Of a stretch of DNA of 64,000 nucleotides, positions 8,764 to 17,133 are shown one piece after another. Below the pieces are notes generated by a model. It was not told the DNA's origin and ran no database searches. It saw nothing but the letters and a program-made list of their open reading frames with translations. The translations under genes and the position numbers were made by a program. Each line of letters opens with the position of its first letter. The stretch's first letter is position 1. This DNA comes from Brockia lithotrophica (GTDB lineage Bacteria > Bacillota > Bacilli > Thermicanales > DSM-22653): assembly GCF_003633725.1 (NCBI RefSeq), contig NZ_RBIJ01000006.1, positions 1 to 64,000 of the forward strand. Reading direction: 5' to 3'.

Positions 8764-8992
8764 GGGCCAGCCCCCTTGCGCACGGGTCCGAACCTCGGAC
8801 CTCCCTCGTTCCGCGCTCCACCTGCGCACGCCAAGCACCCCCCGATGGATCTCGCGTCGTTTGCCGCACATCCTTTGCCTGTATCGGGCTCCGCCACACC
8901 TTTCGCCTCGCCCGGAAGGACTCTCCCGTCCGCACCGAGCCTGAAACCGCTTTACCGCCGCAAAGCGACGGCGCGAAAAAGGGCGGGAAGTT
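8764..8992 (-). promoter_or_regulatory. Long structured leader of the ABC operon, riboswitch-like
   Basis: About 230 transcribed bases precede the GTG. In RNA order it contains GGGAGAG (8927-8921), CGAAAGG (8905-8899) and AGGCAAAGGA (8880-8871), in the order and roughly the spacing of the conserved blocks of a glycine-riboswitch aptamer, but the usual CUCUC before AGGCAAA is absent. A perfect hairpin GGTCCGA-GGT-TCGGACC (8801-8785) follows close to the Shine-Dalgarno, without a U tract, so control might be at translation. No T-box motif (GGGTGGNACCGCG) is present. The riboswitch class is uncertain. Confidence 0.35.
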
Positions 8993-8999
8993 AGGTTAT

Positions 9000-9028
9000 A
9001 CTATAGCAACGAGACGCAAAAGACGCAA
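9000..9028 (-). promoter_or_regulatory. Promoter of the ABC operon
   Basis: On the minus strand TTGCGT (9028-9023) and TATAGT (9005-9000) are separated by 17 bases, a good sigma-A pattern. Transcription would begin near 8992. The same A+T patch reads TATACT on the plus strand (8997-9002) and may serve dcd, but no matching -35 is seen. Confidence 0.6.
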
Positions 9029-9063
9029 GAGAAGGGCCGAAGCCCAAGGGGAGGACGAGGTCG

Positions 9064-9717
9064 TTGACGGACGCAAGGGAGTTCCTTTCCCCAACCCCCG
9101 ATCCGAACTCCGAACGGATCCTACCGGAAGAAAAAGGCGAAGCGGCGTCGGGAGTGCTCCACGACGCCGCAATCGAGGCGCTCGCCAGACGGGGAATGAT
9201 CGAACCGTTTACGCCGAAGCAGGTGCGGGAAGTAGACGGGAGGAAGATCATTTCCTACGGACTTTCGAGCTTCGGCTACGACGTCCGCATCGCGGGAGAG
9301 TTTTACATCTTTGCCTCCCTAGACGCCGCCGTCGTCGATCCAAAGGATTTCCCTGCACACGCCATGGTGCGGAAGGAGGTCGGGCCGCACGAGGCGGTGA
9401 TCATTCCGCCAAACAGCTACGCCCTCGGCCGCTCCCTCGAATACTTCCGCATGCCGGAAGACGTCGTCGGAATCTGCCTCGGAAAGTCCACGTACGCCCG
9501 GGCGGGGATCATCGTAAACGTCACGCCGCTCGAACCGGGTTGGGAAGGCCACGTCACGATCGAAATCTCCAACGCCACGCCGCTCCCTGCGAAAGTGTAC
9601 GCCCACGAAGGGATCATGCAGGTCGTCTTCCTACGCGGGGTGCGCCCCGGCGTCACGTACCGAGACCGCGGAGGAAAATACCAGATGCAGCGGGGCGTGA
9701 CTTTCCCCCGTGTGTGA
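9064..9717 (+). CDS. dcd: dCTP deaminase
   Basis: Deaminates dCTP to dUTP (or dUMP in bifunctional forms) for thymidylate synthesis. The family core is clear: [16 protein letters not shown], the catalytic [45 protein letters not shown] with the conserved Ser, Arg and Glu. The TTG at 9064 has a GGGGAGG Shine-Dalgarno and yields 217 residues, about 30 longer than usual; GTG 9154 ([19 protein letters not shown]) matches the normal family start and would give 187, but has a poor ribosome site. The gene is convergent with hemB, 9 bases apart, with no visible terminator between them. Confidence 0.93.
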   Translation: MTDAREFLSPTPDPNSERILPEEKGEAASGVLHDAAIEALARRGMIEPFTPKQVREVDGRKIISYGLSSFGYDVRIAGEFYIFASLDAAVVDPKDFPAHAMVRKEVGPHEAVIIPPNSYALGRSLEYFRMPEDVVGICLGKSTYARAGIIVNVTPLEPGWEGHVTIEISNATPLPAKVYAHEGIMQVVFLRGVRPGVTYRDRGGKYQMQRGVTFPRV

Positions 9718-9726
9718 AAGAGGGAC

Positions 9727-10725
9727 TTAGCCCTCCCAAAACGAACCGTCCTTCAGCCAACGGGCCACGTCCTTGGCGTGGTAAGTGATGATGAGGTCGG
9801 CCCCGGCCCGACGAATTCCGAGGAGAATTTCCCGCACGGTACGGCGTTCGTCCAGCCAACCCAGGCGGGCGGCGGCCTTGACCATGCTGTATTCGCCGCT
9901 TACGTTGTACGCCACGAGCGGATGGGGGAAGCGCTCGCGAAGGAGGCGGATCACGTCGAGATAGGCGAGCGCGGGTTTCACCATGAGGAGGTCGGCCCCC
10001 TGCGCGACGTCCGCCTCCGCCTCGCGCAGGGCCTCGCGGGCGTTCGCCGGGTCCATCTGGTACGTACGGCGGTCGCCAAAGGCCGGCGCCGATTGCGCCG
10101 CATCGCGAAACGGGCCGTAGAAGGCAGAGGCGTACTTTACGGAGTAGGCGAGGATGGGAACGTCGGTGAACCCATGCTCGTTGAGCGTACTACGGATCGC
10201 CGCCACTACGCCGTCCATCATGCTGGAGGGGGCGACGACGTCCGCCCCCGCCTGAACCTGCGAAAGCGCGGCAGCCGCGTGCAGGGGAAGTGAGGCGTCG
10301 TTGAGTACCTTCCCATCTTCCACAAGGCCGCAGTGTCCGTGTGAGGTGTACTCGCAGAGACAGGTGTCTGCTATGAGGACGAGCTCGGGGTGCGTGCGCT
10401 TGAGCTCGCGCAACGCCCGCTGGACGATCCCATCCGGATCGTAGGCGCCGCTCCCGCGCTCGTCCTTTCGTTCTGGCGGCAGAACGCCAAAGAGAATCAC
10501 GGCGCGAATCCCGAGTTGCAAGAGTTCCTCCGCCTCGTAGGGCAGCCGGTCCACGGTGAGCTGGAAGACCCCTGGCATGGAGGGAACCTCGCGCCGAATG
10601 CCCTGACCTTCCGTTACAAAGATCGGGTACACGAGGTCGGCTGCATCCAACGTCGTCTCGCGGACGAGGGTGCGCAGAGCTTCGCTGGCGCGCAGGCGCC
10701 GAAGCCTGGCAAAGGGATCGCTCAT
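9727..10725 (-). CDS. hemB: Delta-aminolevulinic acid dehydratase (porphobilinogen synthase)
   Basis: Condenses two 5-aminolevulinate molecules to porphobilinogen. Seen: metal-site segment [15 protein letters not shown] (Cys-Cys-Cys), Schiff-base lysines in [16 protein letters not shown] and [14 protein letters not shown] 10725 ([12 protein letters not shown]) matches the family N terminus (332 residues). An in-frame GTG 10740 is the alternative. The strong AGGAGG lies 28 bases upstream of the ATG with a perfect stem-loop in between (separate entry). Last gene of the hemA-X-C-D-B operon; hemL, which follows in Bacillus subtilis, is absent. Confidence 0.95.
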   Translation of the reverse strand: MSDPFARLRRLRASEALRTLVRETTLDAADLVYPIFVTEGQGIRREVPSMPGVFQLTVDRLPYEAEELLQLGIRAVILFGVLPPERKDERGSGAYDPDGIVQRALRELKRTHPELVLIADTCLCEYTSHGHCGLVEDGKVLNDASLPLHAAAALSQVQAGADVVAPSSMMDGVVAAIRSTLNEHGFTDVPILAYSVKYASAFYGPFRDAAQSAPAFGDRRTYQMDPANAREALREAEADVAQGADLLMVKPALAYLDVIRLLRERFPHPLVAYNVSGEYSMVKAAARLGWLDERRTVREILLGIRRAGADLIITYHAKDVARWLKDGSFWEG

Positions 10726-10731
10726 CGAACC

Positions 10732-10759
10732 GCCCGGCACGTCGCCGGGCTCACCTCCT
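10732..10759 (-). promoter_or_regulatory. Shine-Dalgarno plus stem-loop preceding the hemB start
   Basis: AGGAGG (10759-10754) overlaps the hemD stop. Then come TGA, the perfect hairpin GCCCGGC-GACGT-GCCGGGC (10750-10732), GGTTCG and the ATG. Linear spacing to the ATG is 28 bases; with the hairpin closed only 9 bases remain, an ideal distance. The fold may therefore position the ribosome, or GTG 10740 inside the hairpin may be used. Confidence 0.5.
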
Positions 10760-11557
10760 TTCCCGTACGGGAAGTTTTCCCTCGGCAACCGCGCGGCCAA
10801 GGGCCGCAACGAGCGCCTCCGCCGTGTAGTGTTCCGGTTGCACCGCCGGCGTAAGGCCGAACTCCTCGAGGCGCCGTGCCGTCACGGGACCGATGCACGC
10901 GAGAGCTACGCGGCGAAGGAGGTCCTCTTCCCCTTCCAAAGCGTGAACGAGAGCGGTGACCGCCGACGGGCTGAAGAGGAGCACGACGTCCACGGCACCT
11001 TCGGCAAGGGCTTTGCGGGCGCACGCCTGCCCTTTGGCGTCCGGAAGGGTGTCGTAGAGCACCACCTCGTCTACCGTCCACCCGGCCGCCCGCAGGCGCT
11101 CGGGAAGGACCTCGCGCGCCTTCCGCGCGCGGGGGAACAACGCGCGCCGCGCCCCCTCGGAAACTCCCGCAAGCACGGCCCGGGCAAGTCCTTCTCCGGT
11201 CTCCTCCTCCGCCACGAGGTCCGGCGGGCGACCGAAGGCTTGGAGGAAGGCCTCCGCCGTCCGCGGCCCGACGCAGGCCACGCGCGGGGATGGTCCGAGC
11301 GCGACTTCCGGCGGCAACGCCTCCCGCAAAATGCGGACTGCGTTTCGGCTCGTGAGGAGGAGGAGGTCATAGGAGGCGAGGGAGCGCAGGCGGGAAGCGT
11401 CGGAAGGAGCCAGGGGGAGGGGGACGACGGCGAGGAGAGGGCAGACGACCGGAACCCCTCCTTGCGACGCGACGAGCTCTGCCGTCTCTTGGGCATCTTC
11501 TTGTGGGCGCGTCACGAGGACGCGCAACCCGCGAAGCGGGAAAGCCGACGGATCCAA
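10751..11557 (-). CDS. hemD: Uroporphyrinogen-III synthase
   Basis: Cyclises hydroxymethylbilane to uroporphyrinogen III. The 268-residue protein has the poorly conserved but typical two-lobed pattern: [24 protein letters not shown] at the start, [50 protein letters not shown] and [16 protein letters not shown]. Start is TTG 11557, preceded by GGAGGG at 6 bases. The TGA stop follows directly on the AGGAGG used by hemB, implying translational coupling. Sits 50 bases after hemC. Confidence 0.9.
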   Translation of the reverse strand: MDPSAFPLRGLRVLVTRPQEDAQETAELVASQGGVPVVCPLLAVVPLPLAPSDASRLRSLASYDLLLLTSRNAVRILREALPPEVALGPSPRVACVGPRTAEAFLQAFGRPPDLVAEEETGEGLARAVLAGVSEGARRALFPRARKAREVLPERLRAAGWTVDEVVLYDTLPDAKGQACARKALAEGAVDVVLLFSPSAVTALVHALEGEEDLLRRVALACIGPVTARRLEEFGLTPAVQPEHYTAEALVAALGRAVAEGKLPVRERR

Positions 11558-11607
11558 AGTGTTCCCTCCTCTCCCTTCCCGCGCGGGGCAGATGCGGCCG
11601 CCGCGCC

Positions 11608-12585
11608 TTACGCCCCACCCGTATCGGGGCGGAAGGCGGACGAAGCGCTGTCCTGCCCGCCGGGCGCCGGGTTCGCCCACCCGGCGAGGGCACGGGCCGC
11701 ACCGCGGGCGAGGAGCGTTTCTGCCAGGGCGCGGGCGGCCTCTTCGGGATCCTTCCCGCGCGCTTCGGCCTCCACGTAGGACGTACCGTCGGGAGCGGCG
11801 ACGAATCCCTTGATCGCCAGGATCTCCCCCTCCCACCACGTATACGCCCCGATGGGGACGTGACAATTTCCGCCAACAGCCCGGAGAAACGCCCGCTCCG
11901 CGAGAACGCGGGCGGCGCTGGGAGGATCGTCGAGGGCGCGCAAAATCCCCCCCACCCTGCGATCCCCTTCCCGGGCTTCTAGGGCGAGCGCCCCTTGGGC
12001 GATTGCCGGGAGGAATACCCGCGGGTCGAGGACCTCTCCGGCGCGATCCGCAAGGCCCAAGCGCACGAGCCCCGCCCGGGCGAGGATTACGGCGTCCACT
12101 TCTCCGGCTTCGAGCTTCCGCAGGCGGGTGTCCACGTTTCCCCGCAGGGGGACGACCTCAAGGTCGGGACGGAGCCGCCGAAGGAGAACGGCGCGGCGCA
12201 GGCTGCTCGTCCCTACGCGCGCGCCTCGTGGTAGGGTCGCGAGGGACTCCCCCCGCCGGCTGACGAGCACGTCTTCTACCGCCTCGCGCGGCGGCACGGC
12301 GACGACGGCGAGGCCGGGGGGAAGTTCGGCGGGGAGGTCCTTAAAGCTGTGCACCGCAAAGTCCGCACGTCCGGCGAGGAGTTCGGCTTCGATCGCCTTT
12401 ACAAAGAGCCCCTTCCCGCCCACTTCCGCGAGGGGGCGATCGAGAAGGCGATCCCCTTCCGTCACGACTTCCTTTAGTTCAATGCGAAGGTCGGGAAAAC
12501 GCGCGAGGAGCGCCGCGCGCACCGCCCGACTTTGGGCGAGCGCGAGGGCGCTCCGCCGCGTGGCGAGGACGAGCGTTTCCTGCAC
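11608..12585 (-). CDS. hemC: Porphobilinogen deaminase (hydroxymethylbilane synthase)
   Basis: Polymerises four porphobilinogens on a dipyrromethane cofactor. Seen: ATRRSALALAQ start, GGKGLFVKAIEAELL, AVHSFKDLPAELP with the catalytic Asp region nearby, RVGTSSLRRAVLLRR, VPLRGNVDTRLRKL, and the cofactor-attachment Cys in VGGNCHVPIGAY. 325 residues, slightly longer than usual through a Gly/Ala/Ser-rich C-terminal tail. Follows hemX by 48 bases in the heme operon. Confidence 0.96.
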   Translation of the reverse strand: MQETLVLATRRSALALAQSRAVRAALLARFPDLRIELKEVVTEGDRLLDRPLAEVGGKGLFVKAIEAELLAGRADFAVHSFKDLPAELPPGLAVVAVPPREAVEDVLVSRRGESLATLPRGARVGTSSLRRAVLLRRLRPDLEVVPLRGNVDTRLRKLEAGEVDAVILARAGLVRLGLADRAGEVLDPRVFLPAIAQGALALEAREGDRRVGGILRALDDPPSAARVLAERAFLRAVGGNCHVPIGAYTWWEGEILAIKGFVAAPDGTSYVEAEARGKDPEEAARALAETLLARGAARALAGWANPAPGGQDSASSAFRPDTGGA

Positions 12586-12633
12586 GGAAGTTCGGCCCCC
12601 TCACGTTACCGGAACTCGACGACGGGGCGGGAA

Positions 12634-13479
12634 TCACGGACCGCCCGCATAGGGAATGAGCGCGTATGCGAACGTGTGCCCAAGAACGGAATTGGCGAAG
12701 GCCAGGAGGAAAAAGGCGAAGACGGCTACCATCTCCAACCGCCATCCGACCGGACGCCGGAGGATGAGAACCACCGAGGCGAGGAAGAGAAGCGTACCCA
12801 CGGCCTTGGGATCGCTGAAGAGCGCAAATCCCCGGGCGTAGGCTTCCCAGATCCCCAAAAGGGCGGCAAAGGCGAGGGAAGCGAATCCGCCGCGAACGAG
12901 GAGGCGCGCCCGACGTAGGAGATCGGCTAAGGGCAAAAACCCTACGTGCCACACCTTGGCGGGGTTGCGCCGCAGGAGGTGTTCCTGAAGGAGGTAGAGG
13001 AGGGCGAGTACGCCGGCGGCGGCGAACGCCAGATAGGCGAGAAAGGCAAACCCAACGTGGAGGAAGAGCCACGGGTGCTCCCGCAGTACGGAGTCTAAGC
13101 TCGCCCCCGACCCCAAAAACCCCGCCCCTTCCTCTGCAAAGGCAAAGAGGGCACCCCGAAGCGCGAGGAAAAAGGCCACGAAGTTCAAAAACGGCAAAAT
13201 CGCCCCTCCGAAACGCCGTTCGAGCGCACGACCCGCGGCAAACGCCAGCGTAACCCACGCCCAGAGGAGCGCGAGAGAGGTCGAGGCAAACAGCGATTCG
13301 TTTCGGAGGAACACGGAGGCGACGAACGTTCCCGTAAGGACGGCCCAGAGAAAGCGAAAGAACGACCAGGCGGACTGCATCGCCGAAAGAGGGGCGGACT
13401 TGCCTACCCGGAGGTAGGCGTACACGCCCGCGACCCCGTAGAGGATGGCCAGCGTGAGGAGGAGGTTTCCCACGGCCAT
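12634..13479 (-). CDS. hemX: HemX-type membrane protein of the heme operon
   Basis: About 281 residues with eight hydrophobic segments, of the CcsA/HemX cytochrome-c-assembly fold (LREHPWLFLHVGFAFLAYLAFAAAGVLALLYLLQE and NSVLGHTFAYALIPY near the end). In Bacillus subtilis HemX affects the level of HemA; heme handling is a reasonable inference, not proven here. ATG 13479 is used; GTG 13470 has a better distance to GAGG and could be the true start. It begins just after the hemA stop. Confidence 0.85.
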   Translation of the reverse strand: MAVGNLLLTLAILYGVAGVYAYLRVGKSAPLSAMQSAWSFFRFLWAVLTGTFVASVFLRNESLFASTSLALLWAWVTLAFAAGRALERRFGGAILPFLNFVAFFLALRGALFAFAEEGAGFLGSGASLDSVLREHPWLFLHVGFAFLAYLAFAAAGVLALLYLLQEHLLRRNPAKVWHVGFLPLADLLRRARLLVRGGFASLAFAALLGIWEAYARGFALFSDPKAVGTLLFLASVVLILRRPVGWRLEMVAVFAFFLLAFANSVLGHTFAYALIPYAGGP

Positions 13480-13500
13480 CACCTCGCGCGGTCCCCGACT

Positions 13501-14916
13501 TTACGGCGAAGAAGGGTAAGGGGAAGAGGCTTCTCGCCTGAGAATCTCTTTCGACAAGCGGGAAGGCTCCTCCTGCATCGGCGCATCCTCCGCCTCCTCG
13601 GGATCCGTAAGCCACCGAAGGGAAGGGTAGGCCGTGCGGCGGAGAACTTCCTCGGAAAGTCCAAAGGCACGGGCGAGTACCTCACGCGCCTCGCGCCCTT
13701 CCTGCGTCCCTGCCCGCTCCTTCAGATACGAAAGGGGTTCGCGGAGGATCTGGTTTACGATGCTCCGCGTGTGCTTCCGGAGGATGCGGCGCTCCCGCTC
13801 GTCGAGGTTGGGGAGCTTGCGGTAGAGGCTCGCCAAGACCTCCTCCTGCACGCGGAACGCCTTTTCCCGCAGGGCGACGAGCGTGGGGAGTACATCCAAT
13901 TCCTCGAGCCAACGCAAAAACTCCTGGGCTTCCCGCGCAACCTCGCCCTCCAGACTCTCCTTCATTCGCCGGCGCCACGCGAGGTTGGCCTCTACAACTC
14001 CCTTGAGGTCGTCGACGTTGTACACGTACGCGCCGGAAAGCCCGCCAACCTCGGATGGCACGTCCCGGGGAACGGAAAGGTCCACGAAGAGGAGGGGATC
14101 GCGCCGCCCGCGGAGCGCCTCCTCCACCCACGCGAAACGCACGAGAGGAGTGGGGGCGGACGTGGCCGTGAGGACTACGTCTGCCTCCTTGAGGCGGCGG
14201 GGAAGCTCGTCCAGGCCGCCCCCCTCCCCTCGGATCCCGAGCCGGCGTACGAGCTCGTGTGCCCGTTCTTCCGTACGGTTGAGCACGACGACGTACTCGG
14301 GCTCGAGGGTCCGAAGGTGCGTGAGGAGGAGGCGCCCGGTCTCTCCCGCGCCCACGAGGAGCACCCTTCGGCCTCGCAGGTCGCCGAAGATCTGCCGGAT
14401 GAGGGAAACCGCGACGTAGGCGACGGATACCGGGTTGTCGTTTAACCGCCAGTCGCGGTGCACCCGCTTGGCAAAGGCGATCGCCCGCAGAAACGCCTGG
14501 TTGAGAACCTTCCCCGTAGCCCCCCGGGCAAGGGCATCTTCCCACGCCCGCCGTACCTGCCCGAGGATCTCCGTTTCCCCGATGACGAGGGAATCCAGAC
14601 CGGCAGCCACCCGGAAGAGGTGGCGAACGGCTTCGGCCCCTTCGTAGCGGTACACGTACGGACGCAGGCTCTCGCGCTCCGCGCGCGCAAGGCGGGCAAA
14701 CTCCGCCAGTACGACCTCGTCCGCCACCTTGGAATCCGCGGCGAGGAGATAGACCTCCGTACGGTTGCAGGTGAAGAGGAGGACGACTTCGTAGATTCCC
14801 GAAACGCGCGAAAAGTGCTCGTAAGCCGCATCTACGTCTCCTTCAGCAGCGGAAAGGCGTTCGCGCACCACGAGCGGGGCCGTGCGCACGCTCACGCCGT
14901 AGACGAACAGTTCCAC
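13501..14916 (-). CDS. hemA: Glutamyl-tRNA reductase
   Basis: Commits glutamyl-tRNA to tetrapyrrole synthesis by reducing it to glutamate-1-semialdehyde. Key parts: catalytic Cys in LFTCNRTEVYLLAAD, SLVIGETEILGQVRRAWE, the NADPH fold VLLVGAGETGRLLLTHL, and the helical dimer region RIL.KHTRSIVNQILREPLSYLKE. GTG 14916 (VELFVYGVSVRTAPLVVRERL) matches the family start; AAGGGGTGG precedes it. 471 residues, with a short extra C-terminal tail. First gene of the hem operon, with its own promoter upstream. Confidence 0.96.
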   Translation of the reverse strand: MELFVYGVSVRTAPLVVRERLSAAEGDVDAAYEHFSRVSGIYEVVLLFTCNRTEVYLLAADSKVADEVVLAEFARLARAERESLRPYVYRYEGAEAVRHLFRVAAGLDSLVIGETEILGQVRRAWEDALARGATGKVLNQAFLRAIAFAKRVHRDWRLNDNPVSVAYVAVSLIRQIFGDLRGRRVLLVGAGETGRLLLTHLRTLEPEYVVVLNRTEERAHELVRRLGIRGEGGGLDELPRRLKEADVVLTATSAPTPLVRFAWVEEALRGRRDPLLFVDLSVPRDVPSEVGGLSGAYVYNVDDLKGVVEANLAWRRRMKESLEGEVAREAQEFLRWLEELDVLPTLVALREKAFRVQEEVLASLYRKLPNLDERERRILRKHTRSIVNQILREPLSYLKERAGTQEGREAREVLARAFGLSEEVLRRTAYPSLRWLTDPEEAEDAPMQEEPSRLSKEILRREASSPYPSSP

Positions 14917-15027
14917 GTCGCTTCCACCCCTTTGCGGAAGCCGCCGCCCGCCAAATCGGATCGGGCGTCCCATGCCTTCGGCGCGGCATCTCTAGACGAT
15001 CTCTAGGTGAAAACGATTCCAAAAAGG

Positions 15028-15056
15028 ATTCTACCATAGAAATCTGTGTACGAGAA
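15028..15056 (-). promoter_or_regulatory. hemA operon promoter
   Basis: Minus-strand TAGAAT (15033-15028) preceded by TGG gives an extended -10 (TGGTAGAAT); a weak TTCTCG -35 (15056-15051) lies 17 bases away. The start site would be near 15021, about 105 bases before the hemA GTG. Confidence 0.5.
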
Positions 15057-15089
15057 CCACCGTCCCGCGGCAAAAAAACCTGGGAAGTG

Positions 15090-15114
15090 GGGGATGCGGC
15101 GTCACCGCATCCCC
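15090..15114 (-). terminator. Stem-loop at the end of the XRE/PAS regulator gene
   Basis: GGGGATGCGG and CCGCATCCCC form a perfect 10-bp stem with a 5-base loop that contains the stop codon of the regulator gene. A run of seven T on the minus strand follows 11 bases further on. It should separate the regulator from the hemA promoter. Confidence 0.6.
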
Positions 15115-15719
15115 TCAACCTCCACCTCCACCCGAGCTCGCGGATCCGCCTCCGCTGCCTCGGAAACCCCGTAAACGGTCACATCCGCCCCGATCGGCCG
15201 CCTCCTCCGATTGAAAATGAGGGAGATGCGAACGGAACCGCCGCCCAGTTCGGTAACCGCTTCCCCACGGTGAAAGGCCTTTTCCAATTCTCTCCGCAGA
15301 GGGAGTTGCGGCGGGAAGGGCTTTTCGAGGAGTTCCTCCGCCGGCTTGCCCAGGTAGCGCTCTGCACCCGCGTTTGCGGCCAAGATCCGGTAGTGGCGGT
15401 TTACCACGATGCGCGCGACTTCTTCCGGACCGCCGCGGGTAAAGACGGGCAGGAGGAGTTCATGAGGATCGACCCCGAGCGCGCGCGCGATGGCCTCCAC
15501 CTTGCGGAGGGAGAGGTTTCCCCGACCGCTCTCGATGCGAGCGACAAACGGCTGCCGTACCCCCAAGAGGTCGGCGAGTTCGCGCTGCGTGAGCCCGCGC
15601 TCTCGCCGCAACCGCTTTACGTGGAAGGACAGGCGAAAGTTCGTCGTATCCTCTACGTCTCGGAGAAAGAGCGGATCTTCGCGAACCACGGAGCGCACAT
15701 ACGCGGTGAGTTCGTCCAA
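15102..15719 (-). CDS. XRE-family DNA-binding protein with PAS-like domain
   Basis: 205 residues. The helix-turn-helix (about 32-86: HVKRLRRERGLTQRELADLLGVRQPFVARIESGRGNLSLRKVEAIARALGVDP) is a classic Cro/CI-type domain. The C-terminal part (about 100-160: ARIVVNRHYRILAANAGAERYLGKPAEELLEKP) looks like a PAS sensor. The start is TTG 15719 after a G-rich site. It is divergent from the promoter at 15842 and could control the + strand transporter genes or itself; the sensed signal is unknown. It lies immediately upstream of the heme operon but is separated from it by a terminator. Confidence 0.85.
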   Translation of the reverse strand: MDELTAYVRSVVREDPLFLRDVEDTTNFRLSFHVKRLRRERGLTQRELADLLGVRQPFVARIESGRGNLSLRKVEAIARALGVDPHELLLPVFTRGGPEEVARIVVNRHYRILAANAGAERYLGKPAEELLEKPFPPQLPLRRELEKAFHRGEAVTELGGGSVRISLIFNRRRRPIGADVTVYGVSEAAEADPRARVEVEVEGMR

Positions 15720-15841
15720 GGTAAGCCCCCCTGTTCTTTGGCGTGGTTCTTTCTCTACCTTCGGCCCCTTTCTCTGTGCCGGCTCCTTTTTCTCTGTGCA
15801 CCGCCGAAGACCGCATGCGATCCCCCGAAATCCCTCGTTTC

Positions 15842-15870
15842 GTGACGTGCCCGGAAAAATCCGCTATAAT
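15842..15870 (+). promoter_or_regulatory. Promoter facing the DMT transporter gene
   Basis: GTGACG (15842-15847), a 17-base spacer and a perfect TATAAT (15865-15870). Transcription would start near 15877 and give a leader of about 205 bases before the transporter ATG at 16082, containing the small open frame at 15915. Confidence 0.6.
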
Positions 15871-15914
15871 CGCCGGTACGGCGGTTTGGGAAAAGGCCAA
15901 GAAGCGGAACATCC

Positions 15915-16004
15915 ATGCCGCAAAACTACCGCCCGTCGCCGACGTCAGGTTGGGAATTGGATCGCAAACGGGTTAGGCGGTCCGGCACCGAATTCTCACG
16001 TTAA
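15915..16004 (+). CDS. Possible small basic protein in the transporter leader
   Basis: A 29-codon frame with ATG and TAA, encoding an Arg/Ser/Pro-rich hydrophilic peptide (MPQNYRPSPTSGWELDR start, RRSGTEFSR end), lies 38 bases after the predicted transcription start. The ribosome site is weak (AAGAAGCGGA, about 10 bases upstream). No family is recognised. It may be a leader peptide, a genuine small protein, or chance; low confidence. Confidence 0.25.
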   Translation: MPQNYRPSPTSGWELDRKRVRRSGTEFSR

Positions 16005-16081
16005 AGATACACCAAAGAGCCATCTCATACAAGAAATGTACATCTTCCGGACGTTTCCGCAAACAAGGTGAGGCGCCGCGC

Positions 16082-17041
16082 ATGAACGAAATCCTGCTCG
16101 TCGGTGTGAGCTTCGTATGGGGAACGACGTTCGTCCTCGTCAAGGACGCCCTCCCCGTCCTTCCCCCGTTCGCGTTTTTGGCAGTCCGCTTTGCCCTCGC
16201 CTTCGTCTTCTTTCTCCCCCTCTGCCTGCAAGAACGAATGCGAGGGCGTGCTCCCGTTCGTTTCGCCGACCTCCTCCTCGGCTTCCGCTTAGGGTTAGGG
16301 GCGTGGCTGTTTCTGGGGTACGCCCTGCAGACGGTCGGCCTACAACACACGACGGCCGCCAAGGCGGGCTTCCTCACCGGCCTTTCCGTGATCCTCGTAC
16401 CCCTTCTGGGGCGGCTTCTCGGGAGAAACGCGCTGCGAAAACGCGACCTCCTCTCCGTCGCCGCCGCGCTCCTCGGGCTTTACTTCCTCACGGGAACCGA
16501 TGCCGCCGCTTCCGCCGGTGCGGCAAGCGAATCTTGGGGCGACTTTTTCGTCGTCCTCTGCGCCCTCTTCTTCGCCGTGCAGATCGTCGAAACCGACCGC
16601 CTCGTCCGCCAAAGCCCGCCCACCGTGCTCGCAACCTTTCAAATCCTCGCCGTGGCAGTCTATAGCGTTCCCCTTTCCCTCCTTTGGGAAGCAGACGCCC
16701 TTACGACCCTGGGTTCGCGGATCCTCGCTCCTCCCGTCCTCCTCGCCCTCGCGGTCACCTCGTTTTTCGCCACGACGTTCGCCTTTTGGGCACAGACGCA
16801 CGCGCAGCGGCGCGTTCCCACGTCCCACGTGGCTCTCATCTTCGCCCTGGAACCGGTGTTCGCCGCGCTGGCAGGCGTACTCTGGGCGGGCGAGCCGTTT
16901 ACCCTGTCCATGGGAGTCGGCAGCGCCCTCATCTTCGGAGGGATCCTCCTTACGTCTCTTCTCCCGCGATCGCGATCGCCGGAACCCGAAGGCGAGGGCA
17001 TGCGCGGCGCGGAAGCGCCCCCGTCGGCGGAATCGAAATAG
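16082..17041 (+). CDS. DMT-superfamily permease (EamA family)
   Basis: 319 residues with ten predicted membrane helices and the internal duplication of EamA proteins: LVGVSFVWGTTFVLVKDALPVLPPFAFLAVRF in the first half and SHVALIFALEPVFAALAGVLWAGEPF in the second. Such carriers export or import metabolites such as amino acids; the substrate cannot be told. AAGGTGAGG lies ahead of the ATG. The charged C-terminal tail is cytoplasmic by prediction. Followed at 93 bases by another membrane protein gene on the same strand. Confidence 0.88.
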   Translation: MNEILLVGVSFVWGTTFVLVKDALPVLPPFAFLAVRFALAFVFFLPLCLQERMRGRAPVRFADLLLGFRLGLGAWLFLGYALQTVGLQHTTAAKAGFLTGLSVILVPLLGRLLGRNALRKRDLLSVAAALLGLYFLTGTDAAASAGAASESWGDFFVVLCALFFAVQIVETDRLVRQSPPTVLATFQILAVAVYSVPLSLLWEADALTTLGSRILAPPVLLALAVTSFFATTFAFWAQTHAQRRVPTSHVALIFALEPVFAALAGVLWAGEPFTLSMGVGSALIFGGILLTSLLPRSRSPEPEGEGMRGAEAPPSAESK

Positions 17042-17133
17042 ACGTTTCGCAGAAATCGGCGTGGCCGCAAACAGGACGCCGAGCGCGTGCACCCGTCGGT
17101 GCCCGCGACGCTTTTGGGGAGGTGACGTTCGCC

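Noticed and set aside
8764-8992. T-box (tryptophan) element before the TrpXYZ-type operon
   Set aside because: The conserved GGGTGGNACCGCG antiterminator sequence is not present; the nearest match (AGGTGGAGCGCG) lacks the TGGNACC core, and no terminator with a U tract follows.
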